Positions 45,841 through 54,979 of a stretch of 64,000 nucleotides of DNA are shown here, in pieces. This DNA comes from Azoarcus sp. L1K30 (GTDB lineage Bacteria; Pseudomonadota; Gammaproteobacteria; Burkholderiales; Rhodocyclaceae). Position numbers and translations under genes: made by a program. Positions within the stretch are counted from its first letter, which is position 1. Each line of letters starts with the position of its first letter. Under the pieces are notes generated by a model that was given only the letters and a program-made list of their open reading frames with translations, made no database searches and had not been told where the DNA came from. The stretch lies in the NCBI RefSeq assembly GCF_018122735.1, contig NZ_JAGRRD010000001.1:96706-160705 (forward strand), in the 5' to 3' direction.

Positions 45841-47490
45841 TCATTCGCTGTCCGAGCGGATATCGAGGCGGAACATCTCGGTCTGTTTGCCCCCCCCGCG
45901 GTGGAAGGTCCAGATCGTGTGCCAGCCTGGGGCTGGTTTGTCGTCGCCGGGCTTGCGGAACGTATAGGTCAGCAGCAGGCGGCACGGGGTGGTGCCGTCG
46001 CGGGTGAAGGTCGGACGGATGCCGGCGTAGTAGTCGAGCGCGCTGCGCGCGGAGTCGGGCATCCCCGTGCTCGCGATGCACTCCGCCTGGTGCGGCGCGA
46101 GGGCACGTTGCAGCGAGTCGATGGCCGGGCGGTAGCTGCGGCCGTAGTCGAACCAGGGCATCAACAGCGTGACGGTGAGGCACCACAGCATTGTCATGCC
46201 CATCGCCCAGTTTGCTGTTGCCCGGGTCGTCGTGCGTGGCAGGCGCCACACCAGCACGACCCAAATGGTACAGATCAGGAGACCGACTGCCGGCCGCAGG
46301 ATGCTGTCGGCATGACTGAAGGCGGGGGTCAGGCGCGCGATGTGACGGGCAAGTCCGGGCGGCCAGGCAAAGGCCTGCGCCGTCCAGGCGATCCAGATCA
46401 GGACGGCGAACACCGCGAAAGTCATGACTCCGAACCAGTCGAATGCGTTGGCCGCGCCGCGTCTCAGGTGCGGGACGCCGCCGGCGGCCAGCAGCGCCAC
46501 CGGCGGCAGCAGGGGCAGTAGCGCGACGGGGGAGAGGTCGCCCTTTGCCATGACGATAGTCAGCGCGAGCAGTGCCGACAGCAGCGGAAGCAGCCAGCGC
46601 AACTCGAGCAGGTGGCGCCGTGCCCGCCACAATGCCCAAAGGGAAATCGGCCATAACGGCCACATGAACCAGCTCAGCAATTCCGCAAGACGGGGCAGTT
46701 CGCCGGCGCTGATGACGTCGCCGGTAAGTGCATTCCACTCGTTGCGCAGCCACAGCGCGAACAATTCAGGCTCGGTCAGCTGGATGCTCAGCGGCCACAG
46801 TGCACCGAGTATCGTCGCCACCGACAGACCCGCGAGCAGACCACCGCTGGCTCTGGGGTTGCGGCAGTCCGGAGAGGTGGTCATGACCAGCAGAAACAGT
46901 GGCAGCGTGAGCAAGGCGCCGCTCAGTCCGCCGGCCAGCATCGCCAGCGCACTGCCCAGGCCGGCCTGGAGGCTGCCGCCTACCGGTTGAGCGGGAACGC
47001 GCGCGAGACCGTTGATGACGAGGGCGACCATGGCCATCAATGCAAGCATGGGCTGGGTTTCGTGGGCGTGCACCACCAGGCCGAGGCAGCCCAGCGTCAG
47101 CAGCGCAGCGGGCGTACGCGCCGGGCGGCCGTAGAGGCGCTCCGACGCACGCGCAATCCAGTACACCGCCATCGCGGTAAATGCAACGCTCGCCAGTCGC
47201 GCGCCGTCGTGTACAGGCAGCACCGTGGCGGTCAATTTTGCCAGCAGTGCAGAGAGCCAGAAGTAGAGGGGCGGAAAGTCCGGGAAGGGAAGACCCGCAA
47301 TGGCCGGAAACAGCAGGCCTTCTCCCTGAAGCATGGAGAATACCGGGCCGAAGTAGCGGGCGTCGTCACCGCGCCAGGGCTCATGGCCGGTGAGGCCGGT
47401 CAGCAGGTAGAGTCCGACCAGCAGGGTCAGACCTGCGGTACCGTATATGCGGCGTTGCAGCAGGGAGGGGGCGAGAGGGTCGCGGGGCAT
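45841..47490 (-). CDS. ArnT-like (PMT/GT39-family) glycosyltransferase
   Basis: The 549-residue integral membrane protein has about 11-12 hydrophobic helices. Near the N-terminus GHEPWRGDDARYF matches the acidic first periplasmic loop of ArnT and protein-mannosyltransferases, followed by FPDFPPLYFWLSALLAK. Such enzymes move a sugar from a polyprenyl phosphate to lipid A or protein in the periplasm. The sugar and acceptor are unknown; no arn genes are near. ATG at 47490 gives a protein with the expected N-terminus. Confidence 0.82.
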   Translation of the reverse strand: MPRDPLAPSLLQRRIYGTAGLTLLVGLYLLTGLTGHEPWRGDDARYFGPVFSMLQGEGLLFPAIAGLPFPDFPPLYFWLSALLAKLTATVLPVHDGARLASVAFTAMAVYWIARASERLYGRPARTPAALLTLGCLGLVVHAHETQPMLALMAMVALVINGLARVPAQPVGGSLQAGLGSALAMLAGGLSGALLTLPLFLLVMTTSPDCRNPRASGGLLAGLSVATILGALWPLSIQLTEPELFALWLRNEWNALTGDVISAGELPRLAELLSWFMWPLWPISLWALWRARRHLLELRWLLPLLSALLALTIVMAKGDLSPVALLPLLPPVALLAAGGVPHLRRGAANAFDWFGVMTFAVFAVLIWIAWTAQAFAWPPGLARHIARLTPAFSHADSILRPAVGLLICTIWVVLVWRLPRTTTRATANWAMGMTMLWCLTVTLLMPWFDYGRSYRPAIDSLQRALAPHQAECIASTGMPDSARSALDYYAGIRPTFTRDGTTPCRLLLTYTFRKPGDDKPAPGWHTIWTFHRGGGKQTEMFRLDIRSDSE

Positions 47491-47607
47491 TCGCGCTCGA
47501 TGGCGGTAACAAATGGGCGGACCTGGGCCGCAAGGTGTGCATTGTATCGGGCTCGCGCACCGCTTGCATTGTGCATGACGGGTCGGGACGACACCGACCG
47601 CCGAGCA

Positions 47608-47640
47608 CAAACAAAAAAGGCAGCCGAGGCTGCCTTTTCA
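47608..47640 (-). terminator. Terminator of rpmE
   Basis: An 11-bp perfect stem (AAAAGGCAGCC/GGCTGCCTTTT) with a 2-nt centre is followed on the minus strand by further T residues. It lies about 55 nt after the rpmE stop. Confidence 0.9.
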
Positions 47641-47691
47641 TGGTGCGCTTGCGCGCACGTTGTTGCGCTATCGTGGCTTGCCGGTCGCAGC

Positions 47692-47910
47692 TCAGCTCGC
47701 GCGCTGTACGTTGCCGTACTTTTGGCGGAAGCGCTCGACACGACCCGCGGTATCGACGATCTTCTGCTTGCCGGTGTAGAACGGATGACACGCAGCGCAC
47801 ACTTCAACGTGCAGTTGCGGCTTGCCGAGGGTCGAACGGGTGACGAACGTGTTGCCGCAGGAGCAGGTCACGTCGACGTCTTTGTAGTTGGGATGGATTT
47901 CCGCTTTCAT
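47692..47910 (-). CDS. rpmE: 50S ribosomal protein L31 (zinc-binding form)
   Basis: The 72-residue protein starts [20 protein letters not shown] and has Cys pairs CSC and CAAC, the zinc ligands of the C+ form. [20 protein letters not shown] is the conserved core. It is part of the large ribosomal subunit. It stands alone, with a terminator downstream; the C+ form is often replaced under zinc starvation, but no paralogue is in the window. Confidence 0.96.
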   Translation of the reverse strand: MKAEIHPNYKDVDVTCSCGNTFVTRSTLGKPQLHVEVCAACHPFYTGKQKIVDTAGRVERFRQKYGNVQRAS

Positions 47911-48058
47911 GTCAGTTCCTGAGTACGGCGGGTGGCGGTTGTGACCACCCTAAATTGAAAACACGCAATTATCCTCGACTATTGAGTGCATGGCAAGTAC
48001 GGAGTGGGCTGCCTTCGTTTACAATGCCCGGCTGACCCACTGCAAGAAGAGAATCATT

Positions 48059-49039
48059 TTGCGCCTGCTGCTCGCGCCGATGGAAGGTCTGCTGGACGAT
48101 GTGCTGCGCGCCGTATTGAGCCGTATCGGCGGCTACGACTGTGCGGTGAGCGAATTTGCCCGGGTGTCGGGTTCGGTATTGCCCCACCGCTGCTTCCGCC
48201 GCATCGTGCCCGAGCTCGACCACGGTAGCCGTGCGGTTGGCGGAATGCCTGTGCGGGTACAGTTGCTGGGCTCCGATCCGGCGGCAATGGCGGAAAACGC
48301 CGCGCAACTGGCGATGCTCGCCCCGGCTGCTGTGGATCTGAATTTCGGTTGTCCCGCGCCCACGGTGAACCGTCATCGTGGCGGCGCAATCCTGCTCGAC
48401 GAACCCGAATTGCTGCACCGGATCGCGCATGCGGTGCGCAGCGCGCTGCCGGGAGACATGTTGCTGACGGCCAAGATGCGACTGGGGGTGGCGGACAAGG
48501 GGCGGGCGCTCGAGTGTGCGCAGGCCCTGGCCGGTGGCGGCGCATCCGAGATCGTGGTGCATGCGCGCACCAAGCTCGAAGGCTATCGACCGCCGGCGCA
48601 CTGGGAGTGGGTGGGGCGTATCGCCGATGTGGTGTCGGTACCGGTCGTGGCCAATGGCGAGGTGTGGACGGTTGAAGACTGGCAGCGCTGCCGGGCGGTG
48701 TCGGGCGCGGCTGACGTGATGCTAGGACGCGGGGCTGTGACCGACCCCTTTCTTGCACGCCGCATCCGCGACGGACAGGGCGACGACGAGGCTGTTCGTG
48801 CTGCCGAGTGGTCCCGGCTCGAACCGCTGATTGCCGAGTTTCGCGATCGGGTGGTGGCCAAGGTGGCCGCACATCACGCCCCGGGGCGGATCAAGCAGTG
48901 GCTGAACATGTTGCGCCGCCGCTATGTGGAGGCCGAAGCGCTCTACCAGTCGATCCGGCCGCTGAAGACCCTGACCGAGATCGATCGCGTACTGCTGGCG
49001 CTGCGGATTCTTCCCGAGCCGGTTCGCCTGGCAGCCTGA
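48059..49039 (+). CDS. dusC: tRNA-dihydrouridine(16) synthase DusC
   Basis: This FMN enzyme reduces a uridine in the tRNA D-loop. With a TTG start at 48059 the protein begins RLLLAPMEGLLDDVLR, matching E. coli DusC, and is 326 residues long. The catalytic Cys is in LNFGCPAPTVNRHRGGA; VVANGEVWTVEDW and MLGRGAVTDPFL are conserved. An open frame continues upstream to 47990 but adds no family sequence. AAGAAGAGA serves as a ribosome-binding site. The methyltransferase gene follows by 15 nt. Confidence 0.9.
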   Translation: MRLLLAPMEGLLDDVLRAVLSRIGGYDCAVSEFARVSGSVLPHRCFRRIVPELDHGSRAVGGMPVRVQLLGSDPAAMAENAAQLAMLAPAAVDLNFGCPAPTVNRHRGGAILLDEPELLHRIAHAVRSALPGDMLLTAKMRLGVADKGRALECAQALAGGGASEIVVHARTKLEGYRPPAHWEWVGRIADVVSVPVVANGEVWTVEDWQRCRAVSGAADVMLGRGAVTDPFLARRIRDGQGDDEAVRAAEWSRLEPLIAEFRDRVVAKVAAHHAPGRIKQWLNMLRRRYVEAEALYQSIRPLKTLTEIDRVLLALRILPEPVRLAA

Positions 49040-49054
49040 CCTCGAGAGACGTAA

Positions 49055-49723
49055 TTGAGCTACGCAAATTCGACCATTCCGGTCAGTGCCCAGCAGGGTG
49101 TCCACGACAGGTTGACGGAGCGTGTGGCGCGTCACCTCGCCGAGCCCTTCCTCAAGCCGATTGCCGACTACAACCGCGAGGCCTATGTCGCCAGCCTGGC
49201 AGGCTGGGATCGACGCGCGCCATTGATTCTCGATGCCGGGTGCGGTGTCGGACACAGCACCATCCAGCTCGCGCGCACTTATCCCGATCATTGGGTCATT
49301 GGCATCGATCAGTCGCAGGATCGCCTGTCGCGACGCAAGCCGTATCCGGACGCCCTGTTGCCGAAGAACATGGTGTTTGCGCGCGCGGACCTGGTGGATT
49401 ACTGGCGCTTGATGTACGCCGACGGTCTGCGGCTGGCGCGCCACTACATCCTGTATCCGAACCCGTGGCCCAAGATTGGCCACCTGTCGCGGCGCTGGCA
49501 TGCGCACCCGGTGTTTCCCTTCATTCCGAAGCTCGGCGGTGTGCTCGAGTGCCGCAGCAACTGGCAGGTCTACATCGAAGAGTTCGCGGTGGCGCTGGGG
49601 CAGGTGCTGACGCGTACGGTGACGTGGGAGACCTTCGAGGCGGTGGTGCCGCTGACACCTTTCGAACGCAAGTACCGCGATTCCGGTCAGACACTGTATC
49701 GTCTGGTGACTGAAGTCGACTGA
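49055..49723 (+). CDS. SAM-dependent methyltransferase, TrmB-like
   Basis: The 222-residue protein has a SAM-binding motif (LILDAGCGVGHSTIQLA) and, further on, YILYPNPWPKIGHLSRRWH, which resembles the substrate motif of the tRNA m7G46 methyltransferase TrmB. The N-terminal part is not typical for TrmB, so it is a divergent member and the target could be another RNA. It starts with TTG (GAGAG upstream) 15 nt after dusC, which also modifies tRNA. Confidence 0.75.
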   Translation: MSYANSTIPVSAQQGVHDRLTERVARHLAEPFLKPIADYNREAYVASLAGWDRRAPLILDAGCGVGHSTIQLARTYPDHWVIGIDQSQDRLSRRKPYPDALLPKNMVFARADLVDYWRLMYADGLRLARHYILYPNPWPKIGHLSRRWHAHPVFPFIPKLGGVLECRSNWQVYIEEFAVALGQVLTRTVTWETFEAVVPLTPFERKYRDSGQTLYRLVTEVD

Positions 49724-49788
49724 ACCACGGGCAGCACGGATTGCTGTCTCGGCAGACATCGCCGCCTCGCCTATCCTGGAGATCAATG

Positions 49789-50511
49789 ATGAGTAACGAT
49801 TCGGGCAACCTGCTGTTGATGTCTGACGAAGCGTTCGAAGCGCTCGAAGAAATGCTGACGTCGGACGTCGTCCCCGAAGATTGCATGAACCTCGAGATGC
49901 TCGACGGTTTTCTTGCCGGGGTGCTGATTTCCCCTCAGCCGATTCCGGTGGAGCGCTGGCTGCCGGCGGTGTGGTCCGCGCACGAAGACAGCATGAGCTT
50001 TGGTGCCGGCAAGGGGGTGCAGAAGGCAATCCGCCTGGTCCTGGCCTATCACAACGAGATGATTACGACGCTCGGACTCGATGACGACGACGAGCATTGC
50101 TGGGAGCCCTTCTGTTTTGCCATCACCGAGGCCGACACGATCAAGCTCGGCGAAGAGTGGATGGAGGGCTTCACCCAGGGCCTGGAAGCGTGGCGCAAGG
50201 ACTGGCGCGAAGGTCTGGCCGAAGATGTCGTCGAAGCGGTGCAGGAAACCCTGAATACGGTTCTGGCGCCGTGGCAGGATGAGGCTGCCGGTGTCGCAGA
50301 CGACGAAACCCGTCTTGGCTGGCTGTCCGCCGCAGGTGAGGCCGTCAATGACATTTTCTCGCATTGGCGCGACATGGCGTTGCCGGCGCCGCAGCCTCTC
50401 TCTGCCGAAGCGCCGGCGGCGCCGGCTGCGGCCGAACCCGGACGCAACGATGCCTGCCCATGCGGAAGTGGAAAGAAATACAAGAAGTGTTGCGGTGCGC
50501 TCAATAGTTGA
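49789..50511 (+). CDS. UPF0149 (YecA) family protein with C-terminal SEC-C motif
   Basis: The 240-residue protein has the UPF0149 core (LEMLDGFLAGVLISPQPIP) and a C-terminal zinc-binding SEC-C motif (NDACPCGSGKKYKKCCG). The SEC-C motif resembles the SecA tail that binds SecB and ribosomes, and YecA-type proteins are thought to contact ribosomes. Two ATGs stand next to each other (49786, 49789); the second has better spacing to GGAGA. A short low-complexity Ala/Pro linker precedes the SEC-C motif. Confidence 0.9.
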   Translation: MSNDSGNLLLMSDEAFEALEEMLTSDVVPEDCMNLEMLDGFLAGVLISPQPIPVERWLPAVWSAHEDSMSFGAGKGVQKAIRLVLAYHNEMITTLGLDDDDEHCWEPFCFAITEADTIKLGEEWMEGFTQGLEAWRKDWREGLAEDVVEAVQETLNTVLAPWQDEAAGVADDETRLGWLSAAGEAVNDIFSHWRDMALPAPQPLSAEAPAAPAAAEPGRNDACPCGSGKKYKKCCGALNS

Positions 50512-50589
50512 GCAAGTGCCAACGCGCCGGTGCGAAACATTGGTCCAAAATATATTTTCAAGGTGTTGAAATAAAAGAATAAATACTTG

Positions 50590-50617
50590 TTGCGCAGTGT
50601 CGGTTGAAGATTAGAAT
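50590..50617 (+). promoter_or_regulatory. Candidate promoter in the AT-rich gap before the YkgJ-like gene
   Basis: TTGCGC (50590-50595) and TAGAAT (50612-50617) are 16 bp apart in an unusually AT-rich stretch (50540-50620). The start codon of the YkgJ-like gene is about 110 bp downstream. Confidence 0.4.
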
Positions 50618-50724
50618 TCGCGCGCCGGATCGATGTGGCGACCGTCTTCAGTAAGCCGATGTGCCAGGTCGATGCGGAAACGGTCCCATCCGGGAGCGTT
50701 GAATTCGTCATCGACTGGTGCGCA

Positions 50725-51123
50725 ATGGACGCTTTCAATCCTTGTCTCGACTGCGGCATCTGCTGCACGCATTTCCGAATTTCGTTCTACTGGGGTGAGG
50801 CTGATGATGCGCCTGGCGGATTCGTGCCCGCCGCGATGACCGAGAAGCTCAACGCTTTCATGCGTTGCATGAAGGGTAGCAACGACGTGAATCGGCGTTG
50901 TTCGGCGCTGCAGGGCACGCTCGGGCAGCAGGTGTCATGCTCGATCTATGAGAACCGGCCAACGCCTTGCCGCGAGTTTCCGGTTTATTTCGATGATGGC
51001 ACGCCGAATCCGAAATGCGACGAACTACGGGCGAAAATCAATCTGCCGCCCTTGCCGAACCCACATCCGGGTCATGTTCAACCGGCTGCGCCAACATGCG
51101 AGGCGGATGTCTGTCCGGCTTGA
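50725..51123 (+). CDS. YkgJ family cysteine cluster protein
   Basis: The 132-residue protein has the metal-binding cluster CLDCGICCTHFRISFYW and further Cys in VNRRCSALQG, VSCSIYENRPTPCREFP and the C-terminal region. This matches the YkgJ/UPF0153 family, whose members probably bind zinc or an Fe-S cluster; the function is not known. ATG at 50725 aligns with the E. coli start; an upstream GTG at 50635 would add 30 residues with no family match. Confidence 0.85.
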   Translation: MDAFNPCLDCGICCTHFRISFYWGEADDAPGGFVPAAMTEKLNAFMRCMKGSNDVNRRCSALQGTLGQQVSCSIYENRPTPCREFPVYFDDGTPNPKCDELRAKINLPPLPNPHPGHVQPAAPTCEADVCPA

Positions 51124-51178
51124 CCGCTGAAGGCGCCACCATTGCGGGTGGGTCTTCGAGCGCAGCGGGGCACCGGCG

Positions 51179-52051
51179 TCAATCGCGCTGCTGGCCGACG
51201 CGGGTCAGTAGCGCAAGTGGTCCCACGCTGCGCAATTGTTCGATCTGTTCGCGGTGACGGACGAAGAGTGATCCCGCAAATCCGAGCGCATTGACCGAGA
51301 TGCCGTCGATCCGCTCCTGGCTGCGGGGAACCACGAGCAGCCAATCATGGCTCAGCAGCAGGTTGTAAGGCGGCATCGGGTCGGTGGCAACAGGCAGGCC
51401 AAGCGCTGCGCAGGCGCGAACGAAGGCGTCGCGCAGGTGCGCCCCGATCGCGCCCTGTGCCCAGTCGGATGCCGACAGGCGCACGAAGGCATGTCGCCAC
51501 GGCAGCGCGGGGTTGTCGGTGGCCTCGCCGTCCGCGGCAAGGCCAGCGGTGAAGGTGTCGAAGTGGTTTCCTGCCGGCACCCATTGCAGGTGCTTGTGTG
51601 CCTGGCTGGAGCCGGCAATGGTGCCGCCGTTGTAGAAGCCCAAGCCGCCGTGTTCGCGCATGACCTGAGCCAGTGCGGCGAAGTCGGCATCATGCAGGGG
51701 CGAGGTCTGAGCTTCGAAAGCCCGCGTGATGATCAGCAGGTGACGATCGATGACAGGGTACTTGTTGAGGACCGCGAGGTGGTCCGGCCCCAGCGCGGTT
51801 ACCGTCAGCGTCGGCTCGGGTGGCAGGAAGGGGTTGAAATCCGGGGTGCGGCGGGTGACCGCTTCGACCCTCGCCGCATTCTTGCGCTCGAGTGACGAGA
51901 CCCAGCGCACCGAGAAGTCGAAACCGCGTTCGGTGATCGAGATCTGTTCGGTGCTGATCGGTTGCAGGGCACCGGTTTCAAGCGCACGTGCGATGCATCG
52001 GTCGGTCAGTTCGAGCAGATCGGTTTGTGGGGTGGCGGGCGGGCTGGTCAT
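51179..52051 (-). CDS. ATP adenylyltransferase (Ap4A phosphorylase)
   Basis: The 290-residue protein belongs to the HIT-related Apa1/Apa2 family. The catalytic His motif is in AGSSQAHKHLQWVP and the substrate region in NPFLPPEPTLTV. The C-terminal part is PPYNLLLSHDWLLVVPRS. It splits diadenosine tetraphosphate with phosphate into ATP and ADP. The ATG at 52051 precedes the first conserved stretch; the frame is open to 52138 without support. It is convergent with the YkgJ-like gene and divergent from the S4 protein gene. Confidence 0.88.
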   Translation of the reverse strand: MTSPPATPQTDLLELTDRCIARALETGALQPISTEQISITERGFDFSVRWVSSLERKNAARVEAVTRRTPDFNPFLPPEPTLTVTALGPDHLAVLNKYPVIDRHLLIITRAFEAQTSPLHDADFAALAQVMREHGGLGFYNGGTIAGSSQAHKHLQWVPAGNHFDTFTAGLAADGEATDNPALPWRHAFVRLSASDWAQGAIGAHLRDAFVRACAALGLPVATDPMPPYNLLLSHDWLLVVPRSQERIDGISVNALGFAGSLFVRHREQIEQLRSVGPLALLTRVGQQRD

Positions 52052-52154
52052 CGGTGCAGACGTTGGGAGACAATGCCCGCATTGTGACATGAGCGTCGTG
52101 CATTGAAGCGTGTGCCGCACGCGGACCATGCGACGCATCGAAGAGTGACAGGAA

Positions 52155-52373
52155 ATGACGAAGACGTTTGCGGTGCGTGGTGACCATATCCAGCTGGATC
52201 AACTGCTCAAGGCCGCCAATCTGGTGACGTCCGGCGGCGAGGCGCATGCCGCGGTCGAGGCCGGGCTGGTGCGGGTGGATGGCCATCCCGAGAGCCGCAA
52301 GCGGGCCAAGCTGCGTGCCGGGCAGCGGGTGCACTTCAATGGCGAGGATATCGTGCTGGTGGCCGCGACCTGA
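52155..52373 (+). CDS. S4-domain RNA-binding protein, YbcJ-like
   Basis: This 72-residue protein is a single S4 domain (IQLDQLLKAANLVTSGGEAH, then GLVRVDGHPESRKRAKLRAGQ). It resembles E. coli YbcJ, a small RNA-binding protein of unclear role. AGGAAATG contains the ribosome-binding site and start. It lies between the Ap4A phosphorylase and the minus-strand channel gene. Confidence 0.9.
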   Translation: MTKTFAVRGDHIQLDQLLKAANLVTSGGEAHAAVEAGLVRVDGHPESRKRAKLRAGQRVHFNGEDIVLVAAT

Positions 52374-52389
52374 GCCCACAGTCCGGTGC

Positions 52390-54141
52390 TCAGGGCAAGC
52401 GGCTTGGTGCGGACTTGTTCTTGCGGTGGGCCAGTTTTTCCCAGATCCAGCCGCCCGGCAGGTCCGTGCCGGTCAGGATGTAGTTGAGCGAATGCTCGTT
52501 CGTGAGATTGAGCGCGAAGCGGCTGCGCGCACCGGGTCGGCCCGCGAGAAGGAGTTCGTCTCCTGCGCGTATCGGCGTATTTGCCGCCGGAATGACCAGA
52601 TCGTCATCGTCGTCGCGCACCAGGTAGAGCACTTCGCAGGCGATGTATTCGTGGCGGTTGCCGTGTGATCGCAGCAGTTGATCGATCGTGATCGTTTCGC
52701 CCCGCATCAGCCGCCGGTACAGGGCAGGGGCTCGCGACAGGTTGATGCGTTCGCTCCAGATGTCCGGGACATCCCAGCTCAGGCGCCGGGTCATGCGATC
52801 GAGCAGCCAAGCGCACCATTCGTCATCACGGCTGCGAACCTCGCCGAGAAAGGGCGCCAGCAGCGGTGTGCTGAGAATCGCCAGGCACTCGTGGGCGATG
52901 ATTTCGCTGGGCAGGACGGTGATGTCGGAACCGAAGGCCTTGAACAAGGCGCGATTGGCATAGTGGTTCTGTCTCAGGATCACGAAAATGTTCCTGTTCA
53001 ACTCCCGCGCGGTCACGGCAATCGACAGGTTGTCCACGTCCGAGCCGGTGCCGGCCACGATGCCGACCGCCCTGCGGATGCCGGCTTCTTCGAGCGCGGC
53101 GGCACCGGTGCCGTCTCCCTTTACCCAGCGGTGTGTGGAATCGAAAGGCGCCTGCAGGTCGATGATGGTGACCGGTACCGATTCGGCGTCCATCGCATCG
53201 ACCATCAGTTTGCCAAAGCGTCCGTGTCCGCAGATGATCCACGGCCCCCGCGGCGGCTCGCGGTGCAGTTCGATCCGGGTGCCGGGCAGGCCGGTCAGCC
53301 AGCCCAGCAGCTGCCAGGCAGCGGGGGTATGGAGCGCGAGTTCCAGCGTATCGCCGAAGCGCTCGAACGGATTGATGATGTGCGGCGTGCCGAAGGAGGC
53401 CATGTTTGCCGCGGTCTCTTGCGTCTCTGCACGCGCCAGGACGGGCAGGCCCGGCGCGAGCAGGCGCGCGGCAATGGCGATGGCGAGGTTTGCGCTGTCG
53501 TCGTTGGTGAGCGCGATCACGCCCACGCAGCTAGGGTGAGTGAGGCCGGCATAGCGCAGCGTCTCCGGGTTGCTCGCATCGGCGGTGATGGTCGGTACGT
53601 CCGCCGCATAGCTTTGCAGATCGATCTCCCCGACCTTGGATTCCTCGCGCTCGATGACGACTGCGCGGTAGCCGAGGCGGTCGAGCGCATGACAGATCAG
53701 ACGCCCGGTCTCGCCGTAGCCGCACACGAGATAGAAAGGTTCGCCAAGGCGCCGGACCGCGCGCACGAAACGCTGCATGGCGATGGCCTGCTGCAGGTTG
53801 CGGTCGGCGAGAATGGCGAACACCGTCCCCAGCGTGTATGCCCACCCCACGACCGAGAGGTAGATGCAGACCAGCACCCATAGGCGCTGCTGGTCGGAGA
53901 ACGCATAGGGGATCTCGCCAAAGCCGATCGTCGTTGCGGTATAGCTGGCGAAATACAGCGCATGGAAGAAGCTCAGGTGATGCGGCTTGCCTTCCGCATC
54001 CACGCCTGGCGCAAGAGTCAGGCCGAGCACCGTGACCGCAACGATGGTGATCAGCAGGATCAGCGGCACCCGCAGGCGCCGCATGATCAGGAAAAAGACG
54101 CTGTGGTGCCGCGCCAGCGGTTCGAGCGGAGGGGTGATCAT
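52390..54141 (-). CDS. K+ channel/TrkA-N (RCK) fusion protein
   Basis: The 583-residue protein has an N-terminal pore module: a helix (VPLILLITIVAVTVLGLTLA), the selectivity filter TATTIGFGEIP and a second helix (LWVLVCIYLSVVGWAYTLG). Two Rossmann RCK/TrkA-N domains follow (LVCGYGETGRLICHALDRLGY and WIICGHGRFGKLMVDAMDAE), then a TrkA-C-like domain. It is probably a ligand-gated K+ channel. Its ATG overlaps the stop of the upstream small membrane gene (TGATG), so the two are translationally coupled. Confidence 0.88.
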   Translation of the reverse strand: MITPPLEPLARHHSVFFLIMRRLRVPLILLITIVAVTVLGLTLAPGVDAEGKPHHLSFFHALYFASYTATTIGFGEIPYAFSDQQRLWVLVCIYLSVVGWAYTLGTVFAILADRNLQQAIAMQRFVRAVRRLGEPFYLVCGYGETGRLICHALDRLGYRAVVIEREESKVGEIDLQSYAADVPTITADASNPETLRYAGLTHPSCVGVIALTNDDSANLAIAIAARLLAPGLPVLARAETQETAANMASFGTPHIINPFERFGDTLELALHTPAAWQLLGWLTGLPGTRIELHREPPRGPWIICGHGRFGKLMVDAMDAESVPVTIIDLQAPFDSTHRWVKGDGTGAAALEEAGIRRAVGIVAGTGSDVDNLSIAVTARELNRNIFVILRQNHYANRALFKAFGSDITVLPSEIIAHECLAILSTPLLAPFLGEVRSRDDEWCAWLLDRMTRRLSWDVPDIWSERINLSRAPALYRRLMRGETITIDQLLRSHGNRHEYIACEVLYLVRDDDDDLVIPAANTPIRAGDELLLAGRPGARSRFALNLTNEHSLNYILTGTDLPGGWIWEKLAHRKNKSAPSRLP

Positions 54142-54524
54142 CAGCGGCGCTGCATGATGGTTTCCGCGATCAGGATCACGACCGATACGACGTTGGCGAA
54201 CAATGCGCCGCCCGAAAGGGAGACGACTCTGGCGGTCATTTCCGGCGTGATTCCGGCGGTCGTGATGTGCGCGGCGTAGCCCCACACCATCGCCGCAGCG
54301 ATCAGTTGCAGGTCTGCAACCAGACTGGTTGCAAGGTGTACCGCGCCAATCTGCGTGCGATCACCGAATTTCAGCATGGTCGCAATCAGGCTTACGACGA
54401 TGGCCGCGAACAATTCGTAGATGTCGTGATGACCGGGGTCGGCGATGTCCCCCACGAAAAAGCCGAAGTTCAAGGTGGCGGCCAGCAGGATGAAAAAACC
54501 GAAGATGACTTTTTCCAGGTTCAT
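54141..54524 (-). CDS. Small four-helix membrane protein (DUF6394-type)
   Basis: The 127-residue protein has about four hydrophobic helices: IFGFFILLAATLNFGFFVGD, IYELFAAIVVSLIATMLKFG, LVADLQLIAAAMVWGYAAHI and GALFANVVSVVILIAETIM. I associate it with DUF6394, but not with certainty. The overlap TGATG with the K+ channel gene suggests a physical or regulatory partnership. AAGAGAAG precedes the start. Confidence 0.7.
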   Translation of the reverse strand: MNLEKVIFGFFILLAATLNFGFFVGDIADPGHHDIYELFAAIVVSLIATMLKFGDRTQIGAVHLATSLVADLQLIAAAMVWGYAAHITTAGITPEMTARVVSLSGGALFANVVSVVILIAETIMQRR

Positions 54525-54565
54525 GTTCTTCTCTTGGGCAGGGCTTCGGAAAGTGGCGTACTCGA

Positions 54566-54979
54566 TTATAGGGGGGCTTCCGGGCGCATGTCGGTATCGT
54601 GCATGTCGCCATCGACATAGAACCAGTGCCCGTCTTCAAGGACGAAGCGGCTGGTTTCATGCAGGCGGTGGGCCCGGCCGCCGACCCGGTAGCGGGCAAT
54701 GAACTCGACCTCGGCATGGGTGGCATCGATCTGCCTGTGCCGTCGTACCTCGAGGCCGATCCACTTGGGCAAGGGGGTCGTATCGAACAGCGGCGGTACG
54801 GGTCGGGTCGATACATGCCAGGTCGACAGCAGGTAGGCTTCATCGCGACGGACATAGGCGGTGTAGCGCGAACGCATCAGCGCCTCTGCGCTGGCCGGCC
54901 GGACGCCGCCATCGATCGCCGGGGCGCAGCAGCGCGATTCGGGTGTGGTGGAGCCACATGGGCAGGGAGCAGGTTTCAT
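54566..54979 (-). CDS. YchJ family protein with SEC-C-type motif
   Basis: The 137-residue protein matches UPF0225/YchJ: N-terminal Cys motif CPCGSTTPESRCC, then PASAEALMRSRYTAYVRRDEAYLLSTWH and AEVEFIARYRVGGRAHRLHETSRF. The Cys motif resembles SEC-C; the NTF2-like fold of the rest is known from the family. Its function is unknown. About 490 bp without a gene separate it from the acnB start. Confidence 0.88.
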   Translation of the reverse strand: MKPAPCPCGSTTPESRCCAPAIDGGVRPASAEALMRSRYTAYVRRDEAYLLSTWHVSTRPVPPLFDTTPLPKWIGLEVRRHRQIDATHAEVEFIARYRVGGRAHRLHETSRFVLEDGHWFYVDGDMHDTDMRPEAPL

